64,000 bases of DNA from Haliotis asinina (taxonomy: Eukaryota; Mollusca; Gastropoda; Lepetellida; Haliotidae): NCBI RefSeq assembly GCF_037392515.1, contig NC_090290.1:36481253-36545252 (forward strand), given 5' to 3'. The notes under the pieces were generated by a model. The model did not search any database. It was not told the DNA's origin and saw only the letters and a list, made by a program, of their open reading frames with translations. Both the position numbers and the translations under genes were made by a program. The first letter of the stretch is position 1, and each line of letters opens with the position of its first letter. Positions 43,476-55,500 of the stretch are shown in pieces.

Positions 43476-43850
43476 ATAAAATCCTTTTCTGCGATTGCCA
43501 CTGTATCATGACCTCGTCTATACTATACTCCAGAATCGCAAAGTGAACTACGGGGAACAAGTGTTGTGAACACATATGAAACAGAAGAAACATATACCTG
43601 AATAGTTAGCCTGGACTATTGGACGTCCCTCATGCCAAGCAAAGTTTGTACTAACATAGAAGGATATGTACTCGAGCCTGCCTATTCTTGTATTAGAAGG
43701 TGTTTTTGTTTGCCATGTAACTGTCAACTAATAACTCTAGCCAAATCAAAGTTACGAGTATACTTAATATAAGGATTGTGATATGTTCCTGAATATCCCG
43801 AACAATTGATTTGTATTTGCATGAGTTTGGGACAAGCGCTGCCGATTGTT

Positions 43851-44124
43851 GACCCGTGAAGGTCCCGGGGTAGAATAGGCCTTCAGCAACCCATGCTTGC
43901 CACAAAAGGCGACTACGCTTGTCGTAAGAGGCGACTAACGGGATCGAGTGGTCAGGCTTGCTGACTTGGTTGACACATGTCATCGGTTCCCAATTGCGCA
44001 CATCGATGCTCATGTTGTTGCTCACTGGATTGTCTGGTCCAGACTTGATTATTTACAGACCGCCCCCATATAGCTGGAATATTGCTGAGTGCGGCGTAAA
44101 ACTAAACTCGCTCACTCAGTCACT
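43851..44124 (+). repeat. SINE B, full length (274 bp), with perfect target-site duplication
   Basis: From GACCCGTGAAGGTCCCGGGG to the CACT-type tail. Flanked by CGCTGCCGATTGTT at 43837-43850 and 44125-44138. This is the best-delimited copy and serves as the reference for the family. Confidence 0.96.
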
Positions 44125-44280
44125 CGCTGCCGATTGTTTAGAAAACGCTAGCCTTTTCACCAAGGAACGATAGCACTATCTCATTGCGAATCATATAGCA
44201 CTATTTCATAGTGAATCTTAAACAAGTGATTAAGATACAGCTGGATATACACAAAGTCGCTAGAAGGTCCAAAAAAACAT

Positions 44281-46872
44281 ATGGGCACCAATTCCCACTT
44301 ACAGGCACCCGGTGCAATTTGCTACGTAATTAGAAATGACTTTCAGTTAAAGAGGCTGATTTGCTCGGGATTTTCAATGGGAATTATTGCAAGTCTATAT
44401 ATCCTGATTTCTTTCTTGATTTTCTTTCTTCTCCTGCTGTTTCTGGTATTTCTGAAACTCAGGGACATAATTTGATGAAGACGAATGTTTGGTGAGAGTT
44501 TCACCAAGATTATTGGCAATGTCACCCTTATCAGTCAATACATCGTCACCATCCTTTAGATGGTGGACAGTAGATTTGGAACCTTTACCCTTTATTCGTT
44601 GAATCACATTCCACACTTTTGAAATTGGTGTGTTGGGAATTTATCTTGGAAACATAATTTCGCCAAGATTGACGCTTACTCTGTTCGAAGGCGCGTCGAG
44701 CATTTAGAATTTTAACTTTGTCTAAATTATGGACTGCAGGATGTCGTAGAAAATACTTCTCGGACTTCTTCCTATTCTTTCTGGCCTGTTTACATTCACC
44801 ATTAAACCACGGTTTACCAACGCAGAGGATTTAGGTATAGTTTCATTAGCTATATTCTTCAGTTTATCAGAGAATACCTGAATCGGATCCAGCATATTGA
44901 CAAAAACGCCATTTTTCAAGTTTTCAGTGCACAGAGTCCGAAATAATGGCCAGTTGGCCTTACGAAAATTCCACCTTGTTGCAGGTGGGTTATCAGTCGG
45001 ATTTATAGCTGTGAAAATTGTTGGAAAATGGTCACTTCCACAAAGGTCATCATGGACTGACTATTCAAACTCACTGTATATATGAGAGTGACAAATCAAG
45101 TGCAGAATACGTTCCTGTACCAGGATGTAAATAGGTTACTGATCCATCATTAAATACGCATACGTTGTTATTAGATATGAAGTCTTCAAGCATGTTCCCT
45201 TTATTGTTAGTATCCGTACTTCCCCATTAAGGGTTATGTCCGTTAAGATCACCCATGATAATACAGGGTTTGGGAAGTTGGTCGAAAAGATCCTGAAGAT
45301 CAGACGGCTGAGCAGCTGAAGATGGTGACATGTATAAGGACCAAAGCGTGAAAGTTATTTGTAAAGAAAACCGTACAGCAACAGCCTGAAGATTGCTTTT
45401 AAAGGGAACAGGGCTATAAATAAAAACCCTGTCTCGCCAAAATAGAAGCGCCACCAGTGGCTTTATCACCTGGAGGTGAAAACGAATGAAATGAGTTATA
45501 CTGACGCAAGTCAAATCTCTCTGTGCTTTTCAGGTATGTCTCTTGTAAACTAAAAGCTGATGGTTTAAGGTATTGTGATGATAGTTGAAGATCATTAAAA
45601 TTATTTCTAAGGCCTCTGCAATTCCACTGGATAACATTAAGAGAGCAGCTCATGGCAGCTCAATAGAAGGGCGTGAACGAGACGAAGTCCCTTTATGCTG
45701 GGATGACTGTGAAGGGCTTATCTATATATCTAGCGGTTCATAGGTGTTATGAACCTCTACAGGCAGTTGTAATGGTAAAGGCACCTCGATATGTTTAAGG
45801 GCCCTGGCTTCCTTTCGTCTTTGTTGTTTCTGCTCTTTTCTGGACATTGTTCCTTTCCTTTCAGGTTCATGGTGATTATTTTGGTTCAGGCATTACATCT
45901 GTCTGAGTGGATGTTCCTGTATAATCATCAGAAATTGTATACAGAATGCTCTGTTTTTCTGAGACCAAGGAAATGGAGATCTGGCACTCGTGATCAACTG
46001 TTGGACGGGAGATAGATACTACAGCAGAGTACGTTTTTTGTGGGGAGATTCTATCTGTGACTGGTAACAGTTTCTTTGCCTCCGCAAATGGTATTTTATG
46101 TGTGTGTTTTGGTTTGGGAATTTGGGCTTGTTGATCACAGACTGGACAGAACCGTGATGAGGACATGTGATCTCCATGACAGTTTGCACATTTGATGGTA
46201 TTTGTGCAGTCGGCATTTTCATGTTTGTCACCACAACGAGAACATTTTGGTGAGGTCTTGCATGTGTTCACACCGTGTCCGAACAGCTGACATTTAAAGC
46301 ACCGAAGTGGATTAGGGATGTAGACTTCCACCTCGATATTAAAGTAGCCAGCTTTAATTGGTTTAGAAAGACAAAACGTGAACAGATAAGTGTTTCATTT
46401 GAGGGTGTTATCGCCATTTTTTTCTTGTGAATCTTTTCACAGAGGTGACACCTTAAGATTCGGCTACGATATCAACCTCTGTCATGTCAGAGAGACATTT
46501 TGCCCGATCACGAACAATGCCTCTACATGAATTCAACGTTCTGTGTGGTGACACAGCAATCCTTGTATTTGCAAACTGACGAGCTTTAAGCAAATTAACA
46601 GCCTGTTGCTGTCTGGCACATTCCACCAGCAAGGAACCTGTTCTAAGGCGAGTAACGTTTTTTCACTTCGCCGCCTATTCCTTCAGTAGCGTTCGATATT
46701 GCGAAAGGGTTCAGTTTTAATGCTTGTCCATCAATTCCTAGTACAACCAAGAAGGGGCCAAGAATCTAACTTTGTTGTCTCTGATTCATCACCAGAAGAC
46801 GAGATAGTTTCTAAATCTACATGCTTTCTCTTGGATTTAGATCGAGAACCAGAGCGTTGTTGGGAAGCCATA
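44281..46872 (-). mobile_element. 5' part of a LINE (gag-like ORF1 and endonuclease), no reverse transcriptase
   Basis: Minus strand, in order: ORF1 start MASQQRSGSRSKSKRKHVDL at 46872; a zinc-knuckle region 46331-45876 (CFKCQLFGHGVNTC, CSRCGDKHENADC, CANCHGDH); an apurinic-type endonuclease 45653-45227 (NVIQWNCRGLRNN, FSLQETYL, GGASILARQG, IIMGDLNGHNP); and a linker down to 44395 (WNVIQRIKGKGSK). It stops before the reverse transcriptase near 44281. The architecture is that of I/Jockey-type LINEs. Broken by frameshifts and stops. Confidence 0.85.
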
Positions 46873-47700
46873 ATGAATGGATATAGAGTCGACATCCCTA
46901 CTCCCCACCCACCATGAAGTGTCAACAAGGACGGCGTCAAAGTGGAAACCAACGATGAAACACCAGGGTTACTGGGATGTTATACTCGAGCAATACAGAC
47001 ACAGGTAGCCAATACTGTCAAACAGAATAAAAATCAGGTTGGTTCCATCTATGACAATTCCTGAAGACAATTAGAACCAGGAGGTCAGTAATGCCAGATT
47101 GACCCATGAGCCACCGCTTTCTGGCATAGTGCTCTAGGCAAAACAATATCATGAATAATTTGAATTTAGAATAACCAAGACCAGAAACATAGATATGTGC
47201 AATAATACTAACTATGCACAGGGTCTGGCGTGACCAGTCGATTGATTGAACCAGGCCCATTCAACCACCCGTCTGGGTGAAGTCAGGGTCAAAGTGGTGT
47301 GATGAGCAACAGGAACACGGTTGCAGGCCCCTATTGCCCTCAACCACCAGGATCCCTTCTTCCACCGACACTGGGCCGCAACCCACGGCAAACGGGTTGG
47401 TGGACCAAATGTGCCCTCGGGTCCACAACGGGGGTTGGCGAGCACTTAGCGTTACCAAGCAGCCACCACGAGGAGGTGGCTCGCCACGGGTGCCAGGTCA
47501 TCATGAATAGACATAAACAATACACTGACAAGGACAGGGAAGGGTTTCAGCGTGTTCAAGTGTCATTCGATGACAGGTGTTGGCCTTCCCGTTAGCTATC
47601 TATCCTTCCGCCTTTGCCGGCCATCCGATACTAGGGGAGGATAGCAAAGCTATTTAACTAACCGGGATAAGCTCAGTTAAGACTGACGAACTGACTGACT
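46873..47700 (-). mobile_element. Probable 5' untranslated region of the same LINE
   Basis: Locally GC-rich sequence (47210-47520) directly upstream of ORF1, unlike the surrounding AT-rich DNA. The outer boundary is not visible; no target-site duplication found. Confidence 0.4.
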
Positions 47701-47760
47701 GATTGACAAAACACGGAATCATACAAAATTCAAAAACATTTAATATTGATCTGAAAAATG

Positions 47761-47766
47761 TTTATT
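47761..47766 (-). terminator. Candidate polyadenylation signal of the P450 gene
   Basis: TTTATT on the plus strand (AATAAA on the minus), 178 bp past the stop. Confidence 0.5.
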
Positions 47767-47943
47767 CATCATACTATCCTCTTCCACCAACATGAACTTT
47801 GCAAATGTTCAGTGTTTGCACCTTAAATGCCGATAACACCGGCCTAGAAATAGATATACTCCTGTGCTATTAAAGATAATTACAAGCGTGGTACATATTG
47901 TACAAATTACTACGTGTTGTTCTTTCTATTGGCTGCCTGGCCT

Positions 47944-48119
47944 CTAGGTTCTTCTGGAAACAGTGATGTTAGTTTCTGGAGGGCGGACACCTGCCACGGT
48001 TCCTATTCCATCATAGTTCATTGTTCCCGTGCAGGAAAATGTAAATGCTTGAAGAACACTTGCGAATATCAACATGACTTCCCTTTCAGCAACAACTGAT
48101 CCGGCACACTTCCTTGGTC
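47944..48119 (-). CDS. P450 gene, exon 8 (haem-binding Cys)
   Basis: Encodes PRKCAGSVVAEREVMLIFAS, VLQAFTFSCTGTMNYDGIGT and VAGVRPPETNITVSRRT, then TAG. Acceptor ATTTCAG. A minus-strand AATAAA is at 47766-47761. Confidence 0.93.
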
Positions 48120-49507
48120 CTGAAATATAGGTAATTGTGATGCTATAGTACTTATATGATTTTTCTGTTTTATTTATTCATTGTTTAATATTTATTCGTT
48201 CTTTAACGCCTGACTCAGAAATGATCTAGGTGATTGAAGGCGGGCTGAAAAAATAGCGTCGTGATCAGACAATCAGACATAGCATTATGAGCATCGATCT
48301 GAGCATTCTCTATATGATGACATGTGTGCAAGGGTTTCAAATCAGTCAACCTGATCATCTAATCCCGTAAGTAGCATCTTACAACAACCACGTGCAATAA
48401 TCATACAGTAGCGCATTAAAATAGCCTTACATACAGAAATATACTTGACATCCCACTGACTACGCTAAAAAGGGCCCGTATTCAACTCGCAGTTGCTGCC
48501 TTATATAGACACAGGGAGGTTAAATGCAATTCCAAACGTTAGTCTCAAATGATGCACTTGCAACACATAGAAACTCATTTCCTTGGTCCTGAAATATAGG
48601 TAAATGTGATTTTATGACTCATCTACTATGATTATTTTGTTTCCCATGTTCGTTGTTTGACGCCGCACTCAGCAATGATCTCGCTGAAAAAAATGGCATC
48701 GTGATAAAACAATCCAGTGATAACATTATCTGAGCATTTTGTACACGATGACACGTGTCACCCAGGTCAGTGAGACTGATCACTCAATCCAGTTTGAGGA
48801 ATCTTTCAACAACCATGAGTTGCTGAGGACCAATTCTAACAACAACTGTAATATGAAAATTAATACTCATAGTATAGCACCTCTACATATCCTTAAATAT
48901 TGTAAAAATATATAAACCCATTGAACTTTTATATATTGTTAATATCTTACCAATTCCAAAAGGCATAAATGCTGGAGGCAACTTCACACTGTTGCCATCC
49001 AGGAACCGCGAAGGATCAAACTCTTGTGGGTTCTTCCACTGTGTCTCGTCCATATGAGCCGATCTGATGTGGTTGAACATAATTGTCTCTCTCGGAATAT
49101 GGAAACCCTTCAAGTCCATGTCAGTTCTTGTGAGATGTGGTGCAGAGATAGGAACTAGAATGGAAAGAAGTCAGAATAATCCTTTCGATCGGAATTTCCC
49201 CAAAGAGTCACCTTTACGTAAACTCGTCTGCTGTCACATTTAAATTTGCCTGTCATGATAGCACGTCGTGTCTGAGGAACTTCAATAAAACCCGGAAACC
49301 TAACTGAACTGTGAGACATAAGTAGACAAACTGCTTCCCATTTAACTTTCTCGTATATCCATTGAGAACTAGGGCTTGGAGTCCAATGTTGATGAGCAAT
49401 ATCCGTCTTCTTACAAAGCAACGTGCATATTCATTGTTCATGACACTTTGTAGTATTGCCTCGAGTCTTCTCAGTTCATTACCAAAAAGTGGTAGCCAAT
49501 GGATAAA

Positions 49508-49542
<35 letters not shown>

Positions 49543-52500
49543 GAATTCCAATATGAAAGGGCAAATAATCTGTTCACACTGGAACATATGTAGGTTAGAA
49601 TAACAGTCGCCTTAGACCTGGAAGAACTTTACGACATTAGTTATATCATCTGTAATATCATTTGCATTTTTTGGTTATTATAAAAATAATGATTATAAAA
49701 TAAAAGATTGTGTATAAATATAGAAACAGGACGTACTATGTGTCATTCTGCATTCATCGTGGATTTTCTGCTCACCTCAAATGAAAACTGGAGATGATTC
49801 AGATTATAGTAAGACATACATTATTTCGTAAACCCTTAAAAATACACATGAGAATTTTTTAAGCGCCACCTGTTTCCCAGCGGCATTATTAAACCTTTGA
49901 TCCAGACAGGCTCTTTCAGACCTAGCACACTGGAATGCTCACGTGCTGCGAAGGTGCCAAGCACATTTGGGATATTTAAATTTCACACGAAATTAATACA
50001 CAAATTCCACTAATCCCTTTTCATATTGAGAACAAATATCTACTTCATGAAGAGAGTAATGGTACAGTTTTAATCTACAGTTGTTTCCCTTTGCCAAGAT
50101 TCCATGACTTAAGGCTTGACGCCAACCTTCGACCTGCTGTTGATTCTTTATATGTCAGGACAACACCCTTGTTCCTGTGAGCTTAATCTAAATGTGATCG
50201 TCCATAAGAGCATTTTCATAGAAACCAGTCAACGTAAATTTGAACCTACTATTATTTTAATCGTGTTCTATGTTCTTCTAATTTGTGGCTAGACTAATCA
50301 AAATTGCTTTTTTCCTTTTTTTTAAATTGGGCCCATCAATACAAGTTTCGAGGGTATTGATACAAGTAGTAATGTATGAGTATTCAATGGTGAAACATTA
50401 AATATATGTGTAGGTATATTGCACAGTCATAGTAGTTAGCATTGGTCATTCAAAATCAAATAGTGGGAACAGAGGAGACCATTTTTTTTAGAAAATTACT
50501 CTGAGGGAATGATGTAAATTCAGCTAGGGGCCATGCAAGAAGCAAATGTACAGTAAATCCCCATGGTCCCCGATATGGTCATCTACCTTCAGTTGTTGGC
50601 AATCTAGAGTCTGATTTTATATTGGGGTCACCTGGACTTTAACAGTCCCTGCCACCTTAGAACAAAAAAATGGCGCCAGCGTGAATAGCTTTGATGTAAA
50701 AATGCGCATTGTCTGTAGCGTAACCTGTCAGGAACCAGTAAAATGCAATATATTGCATTGTTCTTTAACATATCGTTTCATGATAACGTGTTAGTTTCTA
50801 CACTAGTTTATACTTTACTATCTGTGATACACTCGTAGGTTTACTGTTCTTCGTCAACTGGCTTTTAATTTCCACTTTCATTGCTCTCTAATACAAACAT
50901 TAATTGTTGGAATTTTGCCGATGTGATGATAAATTTTGACACCCTCACTCACCATTGACGATGTGATGATAAATATTGACACCCTCACTCACCATTTTCT
51001 TAGGGTTTCCTCTCTTATTATGCTCACTGAACTGAATGAACTGCCGTAAAACCTATCTCATTTACTCACTCACCTATTGTCACTAGACGCTGTGTCTCAT
51101 ATACTGTAGCACGCACATTTGGCAGATTCTCAATGTCCGAAAACTTGACAGGACTGGATTTGCCGCATACCTTGAGAACAGAGATGATGTCATATGTTCC
51201 ACATTTTCCAATGAAAATTACATGTGATGATCAGAGTGTGTTGTATTGTAATTTTTATACTTATATATATACATACAGCATACGTGTTACTAAAACATAT
51301 TTTCCAGAATATCCTACATGTCTACCAAACAATCTGTTTAATTTATTAAAACCTGAGGAAGAAATAGTTTTTTTTTCTTGTTTGGATGATTTCTGGAACA
51401 AAAATTCAGTTAATTATCCTTCCGTTGTATCCGGGTTAGTTATGACTGTTTTATATTGCACTCATCTACCATCAATCAAACATAGCTATGACGTGTCTGG
51501 TCACCCGGTCAATCTCTTCTTGGCACTTAGTTTGTACATCGGGATGTCCTGCTGCATAAATCACTGCCCAACCGACAGTCCATCCAATTGGGAGTCCCCC
51601 TGCAGTGAGACACTCCTCCAGAATCACTGCTATATTGCCATCTGCAGGACAAATGTATTATACATTTCAACATTAACATTTCACATTATCTCTACAGTAG
51701 CACGTGATACATCCCACCTTCACCCCCCCCCCCCCCCAAAAAAAAATAAATAAATAATCATAATAATAATATAACATCAACAAATATAATATATAACATA
51801 CAACATTTCATTCGTTCGTACATTCGTTATATGTTTGGCAAATATAGCTCGAAAAGGTCATATATGCAAATTAATGTTTCTTCCATAAGATTTGTACTAA
51901 ATGACTCAAACAAGCCAGTCACCCACTTTACAATCGCCTTGTTTCCGACATATCAACTACGAGTATAATCAAACGAATCGTGAGAGTTAAAGATGTATGA
52001 AAACACGGAAGGTAAGTGGAACCTTTTTCAGTTGCATAAATCTCGCACTTTATGTACCTTTCGTGGATAACTAAGATGCCACATTTACGTTCGGACACAC
52101 CGGGACAACAACATGTTTGTTGTCCAACTTGACAGCAAGTGCAGAGACATATTATATGTTGCAGAGAAGAAGAGGATGAAGTGAGACATGGTTAAGTATT
52201 GGGACAACAACAAAAATATTCTCCGCGTAGTCAAAGTGTATAGAAACAAATGCAGTTGAAAGGAAACTACTGGTTTGAACAGCCACAAAGGTGTCATGAC
52301 ATTTCCGAATTCCTCTGGGAACTTGTAAGGATAGGACGTGAGATGCATACGCACATTAGTTAAGTAATGTCAGTTAAGCCTCAAGCTTTTGATATAACGT
52401 ACCTCAAAGATCCATAGCCAAACTGTTTCTGATGAAATGGATCGAACGCGATAATGTTTTACTGTGGTGTTCATTTTGGCAAGTCGATTTTTTGATCAAG

Positions 52501-55500
52501 ATAAAAAGCAGCCGGTTTTTCAGTACAATATAAATGATGGTACCTGAATAATGTGTTGACTCCGGGTTGTCCTTTTGTTCGTCGAGAAAGAAGTCAAGCA
52601 CAGACTGAGCTCGATCCCCATAGCTTTGCTTTCTGTCCTCGACCTCTGCCTTCAACATTGCGTGAAGACTTTCGTATGCTCCCATTAAATTTCCATACGC
52701 CTGGAATACGAATGTTTGTAATTTACGACATTGCGAACACGATTTGTGTTAAGATTGCATTCCAAAACATTATGTATACTCATCAGTGTTATTCTGCAGT
52801 TCACTTAAAAGTGGTTTAAGCCTGTCTGACTGTCTACAAACTACAAAACCATACATAGAAAGATCAATGACGATTAAATTATCTTACTCACCTTGCCAGT
52901 GCATGGGAAATGCTTTAGTAGGGGTACGGTTGCTAAAGGAGAGAACGTCCCGCCATGTCGTGAAATATCATCTATATACCACAGCAACTTCTCCAGATTA
53001 GGATCGGTATGTGCCAGTCTGTAAAAATATGTCACATAGACAAAGTATTATAATAGCAGTAGATGCGATAGACTCATCGTGTATGTTCGTATTTGACTAC
53101 AGCTTGTATATATTTATGAAGGAGTTAAATTGTTCCGCTTTAATTATTACACTCCGCTTACCATTCCCGGTACTTAATGTTCATGTTTTGGAAGGAATAC
53201 AAAATGGCAGCGTCCACACAACCTGCTGTTGCCATGTGCTCTGGAAATACACCACGGAATTTCTAGCATGCACTTCTTTTCAGTGTCACCATAAATCCAT
53301 GGTTCTGGCGTTTGATAGCGTCACAGAAAATTACAAAGTTGATGGAACAAGCTTGACTAGGGAAAGATCACATGTGTAACAGCACGCAACTCTGACGGTG
53401 ACTCACTTGCAGTAAACTCGACTTGACTAGTTCGTAGGGGTACCTCATTGTGCCCCCTTCCTTTGTTTCAGGGGGTTAAGTCCCTAACTAACTGACAATA
53501 GAGTATTAATTTAACAAGGACATTAAGTACAGCCTGATGGGAAATTTTATTGCACCACGGCATAAAACATTCAGCGTATAACATGATATGAAATGCGTAT
53601 AGCATTCATATCACCATATCTCTTATACACCAACAAATTGAACAATGCATATTGCAATCACACATGATACATGACACCTTTAAATTAAAATAAATAAAGC
53701 ATCATACTCCATTTCACTTATACACCAACAATGAGTGTTACTGCATCTGTATGTTCATCTGAAGTGATTGGAGAGTGTACTTTTCAGCATTAAGGAGGCT
53801 GTTGAGGTGACGATATTTCGCTCTTTTGGGTGTCCGCCTGTTGATATTTTGTCACAACACTGTCTCGTATGTTAGACCTCTGTGTCGAGTTAAACTCCTT
53901 TGATGTTTGACGGTAGGATAACGATGTTGTACTAAGGAATTAAGACACTGGTTTCATATAAAATGTAAAATGTAAAAGACGTGTACAAGTTAGTTCACAT
54001 TTTATTCATAATTATAAACATTTAGTTTACTAAATTCATTCGTAGTGAGTTATTCAATTTCTTACATAAACCTGCGTGCGATTAGAATGTTCAAATGATA
54101 GTTTTCATTATCATTTCCACAAAATCAGTTATCAGAAACGCACAATTAGAACAACAAAGCTCTGTCGTTAGGAGTAAAGATGGGGGAAGTCATTCTTATC
54201 TAAAATCTACATCTCTCACTTACTGATACACTGGTATAAGTGAGTGAGTGAGTGAGTATAGTTTTACGCTACACTCAGCAATATTCCACCTCTATGGCGG
54301 CGGTCTGTATATAATCGAGTCTGGACCAGACAATCCAGTGACCAACAACATGAGCATCGATCTGCACTGTTGGGAACCGATGACATGTGTCAACCAAGTC
54401 AGCGAGTCTGACCACCCGATCCCGTTAGTCGCCTCCTACGACAAGCATAGTCGCTTTTTATGGCAAGCATGGGTTGCTAAAGGCCTATTCTACAACGGGT
54501 CCTTCACGGGTCTACACTGGTACAAAATAAAGGAGCAATGTTCACATTATATTGTAGATGCTTGAATATTGGTACTATGGATAAAATGAATTGCACATGC
54601 TACATACGTGTGTGTAAATGTTCATTGTGAACAATAGGAAAAAGGGAGGACGGATCTCGCGTGGATGCATTCAAAAAGACTGCAAATCAATAGTCTCAAT
54701 ACTTGGAGACCACAACCACAAGCCTTTACACAAGGAAGTCAAAGTAATTATGTTTTCGACTGTACCAAAAATCACGATTATTTTTAAAAAGATATGAAAG
54801 GAAAAAGCAAAATCAATCCTCAATTGTGTGCGTGTGTGTGTGTTTGTGTGTAGGTGTGTATTCCTCATAGTCTGACATAAGGATTATTCTAATACGTAGT
54901 AATGTAATGTACGGTTTGAAGTATAAGGTGTTATATATTTCAGGTGAAAGAATGTCATATTCTGTATAGTCCTGTTTTAAAGTTGTTTAGCTCATAGTTC
55001 CTGTGTGTATCTGTCTGTATATCGTGCCTTCACCAGAGTGAAGTAAACATATCAATCACTATAACATATGAACTGCCTTTAGATTATTAACTATAAACTT
55101 TCTTATGCCAATATACATGTGCATATACCATAATGTGTACAAAAAGTTATACATAAACATACATAAATCTCATTCTTTATCATACAGATATTTGAAATTA
55201 CTGTCACAAATGAATTCACAAATATATATGACGTTTTGCAGGGGGATCCTTGTTTAGATATTTTCTGGTGAACATTGTTTCATGAACCGTAGTTAAACCA
55301 TTGAGTTCCCATTGTTTAGAACTAGTTGACCTTAACGACATCAACCAGTTTGTTTTTACACCATTACAAAGGTCGGACTTATGGGACGTAACGCATTTAT
55401 TGTATCAAAATGCTAAACCCATTTACCTAAGGCTGTAGGCCATGCATAAGGGCTTTATTTAAAGTCAGGGAATTCGTTAAAATTTGAACAAGATAAGTAT

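Noticed and set aside
51133..51753. 206-codon plus-strand frame
   Set aside because: It is antisense to P450 exons 5 and 6, which have clear family motifs and splice sites on the other strand.
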